Shown: one piece after another, positions 43,069 through 50,690 of the stretch
Numbering within the stretch: position 1 is the first letter of the stretch
Layout of the letters: each line of letters starts with the position of its first letter
Origin: Clostridia bacterium
GTDB lineage: Bacteria; Bacillota; Clostridia; Oscillospirales; Acutalibacteraceae
Assembly (NCBI GenBank): GCA_017399065.1
Contig: JAFQEL010000009.1
Span: 1 to 55,269, forward strand
Reading direction: 5' to 3'
DNA: 55,269 bases
Translations under genes and position numbers: made by a program
The notes under the pieces: model-generated
Told to the model about the DNA's origin: nothing
Databases searched by the model: none
What the model saw: only the letters and a program-made list of their open reading frames with translations

Positions 43069-44679
43069 ATGACACAGATAAAATTTGTTTCATCACTTGA
43101 AAAAATATTTCCGCAAAGCGACGGTAACTTTTACGAAATAAACAGCCTTTCTATGCTCATAGGTGAGCGTACAAGCTTTCAGCTTGCAATAAATACTGAT
43201 GAGCCGCTTCGTTTTACCGTTGACGGTGCTGAGTCGGTAGTGGTCAAGTCATACAATATAGGCTTTGTGCCGTCAAAGCTTCCGTTTTATGAAGATCACG
43301 ACGACGATATTGTTATTTCACCTGACGGATATTATCCTGATGTGCTTTATCCGAGTGAAAACGGTGAGGTTGAGTTTGTGAACGGCGGCTGGTGCTCTGT
43401 ATGGTTTGAGCTTGAGTCAAAAAAAGCAGGCGTAAATAATATTGTTGTTACACTCTTTAATGAGGATAATAATGAGGTCGGCAAGGCTGAAATCAGCGTA
43501 AAGGTAATTAATGCCGTATTGCCTGAGCAGGAGCTTATGCACACAAACTGGTTTCACTGTGACTGCCTTGCAACCTGGTACGGTGTTGACGCCTTCAGTG
43601 AGGAGCATTGGCAGATAGTTGAAAACTTTATGCGTGTAGGTAATGCACACGGACTTAATATGATTCTTACTCCGCTCTTTACACCTCCGCTTGATACAGC
43701 TGTCGGCGGAGAGAGGCCTACAATGCAGCTTGTTGACGTTACCGTAACAGGTAAGGATGAGTACAGCTTTGGATTTGATAAGCTTGCACGTTGGTTTGAA
43801 ACTGCACACAGGAGCGGCATAAAATATTTTGAGCTTTCGCATCTGTTTACACAGTGGGGTGCAAAGCACGCACCGAAGATTGTTGACGTGAACGGCAAAC
43901 AGCTTTTTGGCTGGAAAACTGCTGCAAGCGGTAAAAAGTATAAGTCTTTTCTTACTCAGTTTGCAGATGCACTTGATAAATTCCTTACCGAGCAGGGTGT
44001 AAAAGAAAAGTGTTGGGTGCACGTGTCTGACGAGCCGGGTGATGATACGGTAAGGGCTTATGCAAAGGCAAGCCGAATCGTGTCAGAGCTTTTCCCCGAT
44101 TACAATAAGCTCGATGCACTAAGCAGCTTCAAATATTACAAAAAAGGTTTTGTGAAAACGCCCGTGCCTTCGCTTAACCACGCACACAAATTTTACGGCA
44201 AGGTGCCCAACCTTTGGGTGTATTACTGTTGCGGACAGTATAAGGGTACGTCAAACAGGTTTATGGCTATGCCGTCTTACCGTAACCGTGTGCTCGGTTT
44301 GCAGCTGTATAAATTCGGCTGTGTCGGCTTCTTGCAGTGGGGCTATAATTTCTGGTATTCACAGCACTCAAAGCGTTATATAAATCCGTTTGAGGAGACA
44401 GATGCCGGTGAGGCATTCCCCTCGGGCGATTCTTTTGTAGTATATCCGGGCGAAGACGGTCAACCGCTTGTGTCGCTGAGATATAAAGTCTTTTACGATG
44501 CATTCCAGGATATGAGAGCTCTCAAGTTCCTTGAGAGCAAAATCGGCTATGAGGAAACATTAAAGCTCATAGAAAACCGTACGGGCGAGCCTCTTTCGTT
44601 TACAAATTACGAGCGTGGTATTGAGGCAATGATCAGCAAGCGTGAGGCTGTGAATAAGGCGATAGAAGAGAACCTTTGA
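43069..44679 (+). CDS. DUF4091-domain protein, putative glycoside hydrolase
   Basis: The 536-residue protein lacks a signal peptide. An N-terminal beta-sandwich-like region (about 1-160) precedes a TIM-barrel-type DUF4091 core with HTNWFHCDCLATWYG, KYFELSHLFTQWG, WVHVSDEPGDD and FLQWGYNFWYS. The DEP acid pair in the last-but-one motif fits the catalytic-type acids of related GH123-like families. The expected substrate is a glycan fragment with N-acetylhexosamine or similar sugars, not proven. It starts two bases after the SpoIID-fusion stop, with GGAGG inside that gene's end. Confidence 0.82.
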   Translation: MTQIKFVSSLEKIFPQSDGNFYEINSLSMLIGERTSFQLAINTDEPLRFTVDGAESVVVKSYNIGFVPSKLPFYEDHDDDIVISPDGYYPDVLYPSENGEVEFVNGGWCSVWFELESKKAGVNNIVVTLFNEDNNEVGKAEISVKVINAVLPEQELMHTNWFHCDCLATWYGVDAFSEEHWQIVENFMRVGNAHGLNMILTPLFTPPLDTAVGGERPTMQLVDVTVTGKDEYSFGFDKLARWFETAHRSGIKYFELSHLFTQWGAKHAPKIVDVNGKQLFGWKTAASGKKYKSFLTQFADALDKFLTEQGVKEKCWVHVSDEPGDDTVRAYAKASRIVSELFPDYNKLDALSSFKYYKKGFVKTPVPSLNHAHKFYGKVPNLWVYYCCGQYKGTSNRFMAMPSYRNRVLGLQLYKFGCVGFLQWGYNFWYSQHSKRYINPFEETDAGEAFPSGDSFVVYPGEDGQPLVSLRYKVFYDAFQDMRALKFLESKIGYEETLKLIENRTGEPLSFTNYERGIEAMISKREAVNKAIEENL

Positions 44680-44719
44680 TTGTTCTGATGCCGTAAAAGT
44701 GATGTGACAATAAAAACAC

Positions 44720-44799
44720 GGCAGAGGCACTCTGACGGAGCTGCTCCCTTTGTCACTTCGTGACATTTCCCCCGCAGCGCGGGGGAATCTTCCTCTGCC
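44720..44799. repeat. MITE-like palindromic element
   Basis: An 80-base element is bounded by terminal inverted repeats GGCAGAGG (44720-44727) and CCTCTGCC (44792-44799). Inside are GTCAC-TTC-GTGAC (44752-44764) and CCCCCGC-AGC-GCGGGGG (44769-44785). The GTCACTTCGTGAC module is identical to one in every copy of the 17.0-17.6 kb array. It lies 21 bases before the GNAT gene start, replacing the usual upstream region. Confidence 0.75.
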
Positions 44800-44820
44800 T
44801 TACACGAGATGGAATATATA

Positions 44821-45252
44821 ATGATTGCTTTAGAAAGAATTACAAAAGATAATATATTTTTATATTCATCTTATGAAAAGACGGATGTTATAAAATATCA
44901 ATCAAGAATTTATCCCGATGAAAATGCTGATGCAAAATTATGGTACTATATAAAATATGACGATTTGTATATAGGCAGTGTATGGGTTGAAAAAGCAAAA
45001 GAGAATGATTTTGCTGTGCTGGGCATTTTTATTGCAGATGATAGTTACCGTAATAAAGGTATAGGGCTTGAAGCAATAAAAATGATACTCGGACTTGCGA
45101 ATACGCTAGACGTAGAAAGAGTTTTGTTACGGGTCAGAGAAGATAATAAGCGAGCCTTAAAATGTTATCAAAAAGCAGGATTTATTGAAGTGGATAGATA
45201 CGTGAAAGATAATGGGGTCAGGGCAGTTGAAATGATGTACAGGCTTGAATAG
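44821..45252 (+). CDS. GNAT-family N-acetyltransferase
   Basis: The protein of about 143 residues has the GNAT acetyl-CoA-binding core LGIFIADDSYRNKGIGLEAIKMIL (Q/RxxGxG/A type) and ENKRALKCYQKAGF-like motif B (EDNKRALKCYQKAGF). It probably acetylates a small amine or a protein N-terminus; target unknown. The gene is AT-rich with codon use unlike its neighbours, suggesting acquisition. An ATG at 44809 is possible, but family members usually start at the Met-Ile of 44821. Confidence 0.83.
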   Translation: MIALERITKDNIFLYSSYEKTDVIKYQSRIYPDENADAKLWYYIKYDDLYIGSVWVEKAKENDFAVLGIFIADDSYRNKGIGLEAIKMILGLANTLDVERVLLRVREDNKRALKCYQKAGFIEVDRYVKDNGVRAVEMMYRLE

Positions 45253-45264
45253 TATCTATAATAA

Positions 45265-45307
45265 AACAGGTCAGTTTCCGTAGAAGGAAGCTGACCTGTT
45301 GCTTTTT
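45265..45307 (+). terminator. Rho-independent terminator of the GNAT gene
   Basis: AACAGGTCAG/CTGACCTGTT (45265-45274 with 45291-45300) with an inner TTTCC/GGAAG stem, followed by GCTTTTT, 12 bases after the stop codon. Confidence 0.85.
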
Positions 45308-45357
45308 GTTGTTGAAATTTACCTCGTGCTATCAATGTCGGTGCGTATTTGCACTTT

Positions 45358-45471
45358 ATTGAGGTATTGGATGCAACGTCACGTTGCGTTGAGGCGTATA
45401 CTTATTCTCGTTTTATCTATGTTAAAAAGTATATGTGCTTCATTGAGGCATTGGATGCAACGGCACGTTGC
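45358..45471. repeat. Two 30-bp direct repeats, each containing a GCAACG/CGTTGC hairpin
   Basis: Copies at 45358-45387 and 45442-45471 differ at two positions. Each reads ATTGAGG, one variable base, ATTGGAT, then GCAACG-TCA-CGTTGC or GCAACG-GCA-CGTTGC. An imperfect CGTATACTT/AAGTATATG pair lies between. Copy two touches the stop codon of the minus-strand SDR gene, so the hairpin forms in its mRNA 3' end. No T-run follows on either strand. Confidence 0.65.
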
Positions 45472-46491
45472 TTATTCGCCCTTCATTTCGAGGAGCTTGA
45501 CTTTACCGTCGTAAGAAGCCTGGCTGACCTTGATAGAATCGAAGATAGCGGCTCTGATATCGTCCTCAGTTGCACCGAGCTCTTCGGAGTACTTGCGGTC
45601 GATAAAGAGGTTGAGACCCATAATATCTGCAAGTCCGTCAACATCAATACCGCTTTCAATGCCCTTTTCAGCGTATTCCTTCTTGACACCGCCCAGACCC
45701 ATACGCATCATCCAGGGAGCAACGCTGATAACCTTGCGGTTTTCACCCATACCGCGTGCTGCGTAAACGATCTTGAGAAATTCCTTCCAGGTCTGGTTGT
45801 ACATGCTGATAGGCCATGCCTTTGCGCCCTTTGATTTCTCAGCGGCACCGACGATAACCTCACCAACCTGACGGACTGTAAGCATTGCAGTACCGCCGCC
45901 CGGATACATTGTGAAGGGAAGCTTATCCATACGCTTGATCTGCTCGATAAGAATAACCCAAACAGGCTTTCTGCCGGGCTGAGTGCCGAAGATGTAGGGA
46001 AGTTCAAGGACAGCAACGTCAAAGTTTTCATCAGCAAAGGAGAATGCAACCTCTTCCTGGTCGATTCTGCTGCGGATGTAGGGATGCTTCTCTGTGAGCT
46101 TCATATCGGGACGCTCTTTTGCAAGGTATGCAAAGTATGAGCCGAGGATAACGGCATTCTTCATACCGACTTCCTTACAGATGGGGAGAAGTCTCTTGAG
46201 AGGAGCGATGTTGCACTTATAGTAGAGGTCGTAAACCGGTGCGGGAGCCTCAACTCTTTCGTCAACGCCTGCAGCGAAAACAAAGCAGTCGCAGCCTGTC
46301 ATCATCTCTTTGATCTCTTCATCGCTCTTTTCGTAGAGATTGCAAAGCTCAATCTCCATCTCTTCGGGGATGGGAGCTCCTTCAGGGAGAGGGGGAAGAG
46401 CAACGCTCTTTACCTGATGGCCTCTTTCGATAAAAATTCTTGCAGCCTCACAGCCGAGAAGGCCTGTGCCGCCAATCATAAACACTTTCAT
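45472..46491 (-). CDS. NAD-dependent epimerase/dehydratase (extended SDR), atypical
   Basis: The 339-residue protein has the N-terminal Rossmann motif MIGGTGLLGCEAA (residues 5-17) and an ILGSYFAY serine region. The canonical YxxxK pair appears as YIRSR, so the catalytic lysine seems replaced by arginine, which may mean altered chemistry or a binding role. It is the last gene of the SCP2/transketolase/aminotransferase cluster, about 150 bases after the preceding gene. Substrate unknown; a reductase or dehydratase step on the pathway product is plausible. Confidence 0.82.
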   Translation of the reverse strand: MKVFMIGGTGLLGCEAARIFIERGHQVKSVALPPLPEGAPIPEEMEIELCNLYEKSDEEIKEMMTGCDCFVFAAGVDERVEAPAPVYDLYYKCNIAPLKRLLPICKEVGMKNAVILGSYFAYLAKERPDMKLTEKHPYIRSRIDQEEVAFSFADENFDVAVLELPYIFGTQPGRKPVWVILIEQIKRMDKLPFTMYPGGGTAMLTVRQVGEVIVGAAEKSKGAKAWPISMYNQTWKEFLKIVYAARGMGENRKVISVAPWMMRMGLGGVKKEYAEKGIESGIDVDGLADIMGLNLFIDRKYSEELGATEDDIRAAIFDSIKVSQASYDGKVKLLEMKGE

Positions 46492-46597
46492 ATCGCAGTG
46501 CGATACACGGTGCGCACCAAAAGTTGATATAAAAACAACGCTTAGTGCCCGGTATCTCTTCCTTTCTTCAAATAATAAACTTTTTATTATAAGGCAT

Positions 46598-46633
46598 ATG
46601 CAGAGCAGTAGGTTGTACCGCTCTGCATTTTTT
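46598..46633 (+). terminator. Terminator-like hairpin between the SDR and SCP2 genes
   Basis: ATGCAGAGC/GCTCTGCAT (46598-46606 with 46620-46628) is followed on the plus strand by TTTTT, yet no plus-strand gene precedes it. On the minus strand it lacks a T-run. It may be a processing or attenuation structure within the minus-strand cluster. Confidence 0.4.
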
Positions 46634-46640
46634 AAAAATA

Positions 46641-47450
46641 TTAGCCCTGTGCGTAAGCGCCGACCTGCATCATAAAGTCACCGAGCTGTGCGCCGAATTC
46701 GGGAGCACCGTCCATAATAAGCTTGCCTGCCTTGACGGATTCAAGCATATCTGCAGTCTGCATAAGGATGCCGAGTGCACTGTCGAAATTATCAAAGCGC
46801 ATTGTGAAGAAGGGCATTGCGCGCTTGTACTCGCCTCTGCCTGCTCTTGACTTGCCTGCCTTGATACGGATGTATGCACTGACCTCGGGGTAGCCGTTAA
46901 CTGCCCATGAGTAAACACGGTCGGGGCTCTTTGAAGTCCAGTCATGTATTGCATCGTGGCCGTTCTTGTTGAGTGTGCTGATACCGCTGGAGAGCAGGTA
47001 GAAGTAGCACTTAACAAGAAGCTTCTTTGTCTCCTCATCCTCGGGAGCTTCTTTAGCTGTGAGGAGAGAGGACATCTTGAGAAGAACCATCATAAAGGAT
47101 GCAAAAGCTGTGGGATGCTTTGCAAGACCCTTCATTTTGGGGAGGTACTGCGGCTTAATCTGACCCTTGAAGAATGCGTTGAGTGCTTCGATGCTCTTGA
47201 ACTCAAGCTCTACGTGAGCATTGTCTGTGAGCTTATCAGTGTGAACAATCCACTCACCGTTGTTTACAACGAGGTGTGTGCCGACCTTTCCTTCGGGAAC
47301 GTCGGGGCAAAGTGCACTGATCTGATAAATTGTGTGAGCGTGCTCAAACTTCTTTGCAAGGTTGGGTACATCGTTAGCAATGACCTTGATAAGCGGGATC
47401 GCAGCACAGAGGAAAATTTTATTGGTAAAAACTTCGTCTCTTGTAGACAT
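46641..47450 (-). CDS. SCP2-like (sterol carrier-type) protein, copy B
   Basis: The protein of about 269 residues resembles the SCP2 lipid-binding fold: a middle region with GTHLVVNNGEWIV, then VELEFKSIEALNAFFKGQIKP, and a C-terminal part with KLIMDGAPEFGAQLGDFMMQV. SCP2 domains form a hydrophobic tunnel for acyl chains, acyl-CoA or sterols. It is paralogous to the protein at 50691-51449 (matching FKS/FSS...LNAFFKG/FNGLIDG stretches). An in-frame TTG at 47459 exists; the ATG at 47450 has AAAGGA upstream. A carrier or chaperone for a lipid intermediate of the cluster is inferred. Confidence 0.75.
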   Translation of the reverse strand: MSTRDEVFTNKIFLCAAIPLIKVIANDVPNLAKKFEHAHTIYQISALCPDVPEGKVGTHLVVNNGEWIVHTDKLTDNAHVELEFKSIEALNAFFKGQIKPQYLPKMKGLAKHPTAFASFMMVLLKMSSLLTAKEAPEDEETKKLLVKCYFYLLSSGISTLNKNGHDAIHDWTSKSPDRVYSWAVNGYPEVSAYIRIKAGKSRAGRGEYKRAMPFFTMRFDNFDSALGILMQTADMLESVKAGKLIMDGAPEFGAQLGDFMMQVGAYAQG

Positions 47451-47492
47451 AAAAATCAATCCTTTCTGCCGTTGAAATTTAATCGGTTGAGA

Positions 47493-48503
47493 TTAAACTT
47501 CGTCGTCCCAATCGTCGTCAAGCTCAAAGTCAGCGTTCATTGCCTCACGGACTGCTGCGATGATACCGTTGGAGTCAATACCGAGTGTTGACATAATATC
47601 TTCGTGGAGACCGATGGGAGCAAACTGATCCTGAATACCGAGGCGCTTGAATGCACAGCCCTTACCTGTTTCAGCAATGACCTCTGCAACAGCAGCGCCG
47701 AGACCGCCGATAACGGAGTGGTCTTCTACAGTGATGATACGGCGTGTATCCATAATTGCCTTAACAACAGCTTCCTTATCAAGGGGCTTGATTGTGTGCA
47801 TATTGATAACTCTGACCTTAAGACCGTCAGCGTTCTCAAGGAAGTTTGCAGCCTGGAGAGCCTGGAATGCACAGGAACCGCAAGCGATAACTGTGATATC
47901 TGTACCCTCTTTAAGTTGAACAGCCTTGCCGACCTCGAAGCCGTAGTCTGTTGTTTCGTAAAGAACACGGTCGAAACCGCGGTTGATACGGATGTAGTAG
48001 GGACCGGGATTCTCGTATGCTGCACGTACTGCGTTGACTGTCTCGAGACCGTCAGCAGGGCAGATAAGAGTGATATTGGGCATTGAGCGTACAACTGCCA
48101 TATCGCAGATTGCGTGGTGAGTTGAACCTGCCTGACCGAAAGAAGTACCTGCGTGTGTAGCGATAATCTTTGCGTTTACGTTCTGATAGCAGATGTCTGT
48201 GTGAAGCTGGTCAGCACTTCTGAGAGAAGCGAAAACAGAGAATGTGGAAAGGAAGGGAACAAGGCCTGCCTTAGCCATACCTGCTGCAATACCGAACATA
48301 TTCTGCTCAGCGATACCTACGTTAAAGTATCTGTCCGGGAAATGCTCACCGAACATACCGATTTTTGTTGATTTACCAAGGTCAGCTGTAAGAGCGACAA
48401 CGTCGTCATGCTCCTGACCGAGTTCTACGAGTGTTTTGCCGTAGTATTCAGCTGTTGAAAAAGCTGTAGATTCAGTAGCTGTATAAGTAAGTCCACCTGC
48501 CAT
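47493..48503 (-). CDS. Transketolase-like protein, C-terminal (pyrimidine-binding) subunit
   Basis: The 336-residue protein holds the Pyr-binding and C-terminal domains of a split transketolase: NVGIAEQNMFGIAAGMA with the cofactor-activating Glu66, HAGTSFGQAGSTHHAICDMA, and TVEDHSVIGGLGAAVAEV. With the N-terminal subunit encoded immediately upstream (three-base gap) it would form an active ThDP enzyme transferring a two-carbon ketol unit between a ketose and an aldehyde. Its neighbours do not look like pentose-phosphate genes, so a specialised acceptor is likely. Confidence 0.92.
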   Translation of the reverse strand: MAGGLTYTATESTAFSTAEYYGKTLVELGQEHDDVVALTADLGKSTKIGMFGEHFPDRYFNVGIAEQNMFGIAAGMAKAGLVPFLSTFSVFASLRSADQLHTDICYQNVNAKIIATHAGTSFGQAGSTHHAICDMAVVRSMPNITLICPADGLETVNAVRAAYENPGPYYIRINRGFDRVLYETTDYGFEVGKAVQLKEGTDITVIACGSCAFQALQAANFLENADGLKVRVINMHTIKPLDKEAVVKAIMDTRRIITVEDHSVIGGLGAAVAEVIAETGKGCAFKRLGIQDQFAPIGLHEDIMSTLGIDSNGIIAAVREAMNADFELDDDWDDEV

Positions 48504-48506
48504 GGC

Positions 48507-49376
48507 TTATGCACCCTCCTTTTCTGCTCTCTCGCAGCGCTTCTTATAAAATGCTTCGAGGCTCTTCTTAGCAAGTTCGTATTTCTCTTCATTGAGAGCA
48601 CCGTAGTGCCACTTGTAGTCGCCTTCCATATAGTCAACACCGCAACCCTTGACTGTATTTGCAACAATCATAACGGGCTTTTCTGTGTTTTCGTATGCGT
48701 AGTCGATAGCATCGCAAAGCTCCTTGATGTTGTTACCGTCGATCTCGATAACGTGGAAGCCGAATGCACGCCACTTGTCGCAGAAGGGTTCAAGCTTCAT
48801 AACTTCTTCTGTCGGGCCGTCGATCATGCACTGGTTACGGTCAACAAAAGAGATAACGTTTGTGATGTTGTAGTGAGCGATTGTCATTGCAGCTTCCCAG
48901 TTGGAGCCTTCGTCACACTCACCGTCGCCAAGGACACAGAATGTCTTGTAATCCTTGCCCTTGATTTTTGCGGCAAGACCTGTACCTGCTGCGATTGAAA
49001 GGCCGTGGCCGAGTGAGCCTGTTGATGCGTCAGCACCGACAACCTTATTGGAGTCAAGGTGGATACCCATCTTGGAGTTGGAAAGGTTGAAGGTCTTGAG
49101 CTGCTCAGGATCGTTGTAGCCGTAGTCGCAAAGAACAGCAGCGTAAGCAACGCCTGCGTGACCCTTACTGAGTATGAATCTGTCTCTGTCTTCCCAGTTG
49201 GGGTTGTCCTTGTCGAGGTGCATATACTTGTGGTAGAGAACTGTCATGATATCCATGACGCTCATACCGCCGCCGATGTGAGCACTGCCTGCCCAGTAAG
49301 TTGTGTCAAGGCAGAGCTTGCGAAGCTCGTTTGCCTTCTTTTCAAGTGCAAGCCACTCTTGTTTGGTTAATGGCAT
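48507..49376 (-). CDS. Transketolase-like protein, N-terminal (ThDP diphosphate-binding) subunit
   Basis: The 289-residue protein carries the ThDP motif GDGECDEGSNWEA (150-162) and transketolase histidines in GSAHIGG (His33), SKGHAG (His73) and GSLGHGLS (His124). It is the partner of the subunit encoded by the next gene. Split transketolases of this size also serve in apulose and aromatic-precursor pathways, so the specific substrate is open. GGAGGAAAA precedes the ATG. Confidence 0.93.
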   Translation of the reverse strand: MPLTKQEWLALEKKANELRKLCLDTTYWAGSAHIGGGMSVMDIMTVLYHKYMHLDKDNPNWEDRDRFILSKGHAGVAYAAVLCDYGYNDPEQLKTFNLSNSKMGIHLDSNKVVGADASTGSLGHGLSIAAGTGLAAKIKGKDYKTFCVLGDGECDEGSNWEAAMTIAHYNITNVISFVDRNQCMIDGPTEEVMKLEPFCDKWRAFGFHVIEIDGNNIKELCDAIDYAYENTEKPVMIVANTVKGCGVDYMEGDYKWHYGALNEEKYELAKKSLEAFYKKRCERAEKEGA

Positions 49377-49411
49377 TTCGTTTTCCTCCTATATATTATT
49401 GTTTTATATAT

Positions 49412-50674
49412 TTAGAATATTTCGGGATGCTTTGCTGCAACAACCTTGAATGCTTCGTCAGCGACTTCAAGAGTAAGGTTGATATCCTTATCGGAAAGAG
49501 AAGCATTGATGAAGTGGTTGTGATGGCTGGAGAAGAAGATACCTCTCTTGACACATTCAGCAACCCACTCCTGATGGAGCATCATTGAGTTGTCGTTTGC
49601 AATACGGAGATAGAAAAGCGAGGGCTCACCGGAAACAACAAGATCAAAACCGTTGTTTGCAGCAGCTTCTTTAAGGCCGTTTGTGAGCTTGAGACCCTTT
49701 TCGCGGAAGAGCTTGGGAGCTTCGATTTCCTTCATCTTGTTGATACAAGCGATACCTGCTGCGAAGGGGATAGCACTCATCCAGTAGCTGCCGGTGTAGC
49801 TGAGAGCACTGACGGAGCTCTTGAGGGATTCCTTACCGCAAAGGCAGGATACGTTCCAGCCGTTTGCAAGTGCCTTACAGAAGCAGATGAGGTCAGCTTC
49901 AAAGCCGTAGTAGTGGTCGGAGCCTGCTGTGTCAAGTCTGAAACCGCAACGCACGTCATCAACGATAAGGACGATGCCCTTGCGTGTGCAGAGCTCACGT
50001 ACCTTCTGCCAGTAGCCGTCAGCGGGAAGCTGATTGTCGATGTAGTTACCGTGCATATAAGGTGTGGAGATAAATGCAGCGATTTCGCCGTCATTCTCTT
50101 CAACAAGCTTTTCAAGTGCTTCAAAATCGTTCCAGTCGACATAGAGGTTGTTTGCGACATCCTCGGGGATAACGCCGGGATAGTCAACCTTCTGTGTCCA
50201 GGGAGAAACGCCGTGATAGAAACCGTTTACAAAGATGATCTTCTTACGGTGTGTAGCTGCACGGGCAGTCATAATTGCACAGGTGGTAACGTCATTACCG
50301 TTCTTTGCGAAAAATGCCCAGTCAGCACAGTTGACTGTATCAACCAGAAGCTCTGCAAACTCAAGCATAACCTTGCCGGGTGATGTCATACAGTTGCCGA
50401 GCTTAGCCTGTGCCATAGCAGCTGCGTCAACGTCTTTATCGTTGTAGCCGAGTACGTTGGGACCGTATGCACACATATAGTCGATATATTTGTTGCCGTC
50501 GACATCCCAGAAGTATGTACCCTTTGCCTTCTCGCCGAAGAGCGGCCAGTCGCATACGGGGATGAAGTTACCTTCTGCCGGGCCGAGGTGGCCGTAAACG
50601 CCGGAGGGGATTACCTTGGTAGCTCTGTCAAAGAGCTCACGGCTTTTTGTATGTTCGTAAATAGGAAAACTCAT
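49412..50674 (-). CDS. Class III PLP aminotransferase (glutamate-1-semialdehyde aminomutase-like)
   Basis: The 420-residue fold-type I enzyme has the PLP lysine Lys267 in CFCKALANGW and the ring-nitrogen Asp in VDDVRCGFR (about 239). Its start IYEHTKSRELFDRATKVIPSGV is typical of HemL-like enzymes. No other tetrapyrrole gene is nearby, so HemL function is unlikely; members of this subfamily aminate sugar-like ketones or aldehydes in secondary pathways. In this cluster it would aminate the ketone produced by the transketolase. It follows the first SCP2 gene after 16 bases. Confidence 0.9.
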   Translation of the reverse strand: MSFPIYEHTKSRELFDRATKVIPSGVYGHLGPAEGNFIPVCDWPLFGEKAKGTYFWDVDGNKYIDYMCAYGPNVLGYNDKDVDAAAMAQAKLGNCMTSPGKVMLEFAELLVDTVNCADWAFFAKNGNDVTTCAIMTARAATHRKKIIFVNGFYHGVSPWTQKVDYPGVIPEDVANNLYVDWNDFEALEKLVEENDGEIAAFISTPYMHGNYIDNQLPADGYWQKVRELCTRKGIVLIVDDVRCGFRLDTAGSDHYYGFEADLICFCKALANGWNVSCLCGKESLKSSVSALSYTGSYWMSAIPFAAGIACINKMKEIEAPKLFREKGLKLTNGLKEAAANNGFDLVVSGEPSLFYLRIANDNSMMLHQEWVAECVKRGIFFSSHHNHFINASLSDKDINLTLEVADEAFKVVAAKHPEIF

Positions 50675-50690
50675 TTCGTTACACCTCCGC

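Noticed and set aside
45349-45834. 161-codon plus-strand ORF overlapping the SDR gene end
   Set aside because: It runs through the direct repeats and antisense to a clear SDR gene; no recognisable product.
49412-50674. HemL for tetrapyrrole synthesis
   Set aside because: The family resemblance is real, but no hemA, hemB or related gene is nearby and the operon partners point to another pathway.
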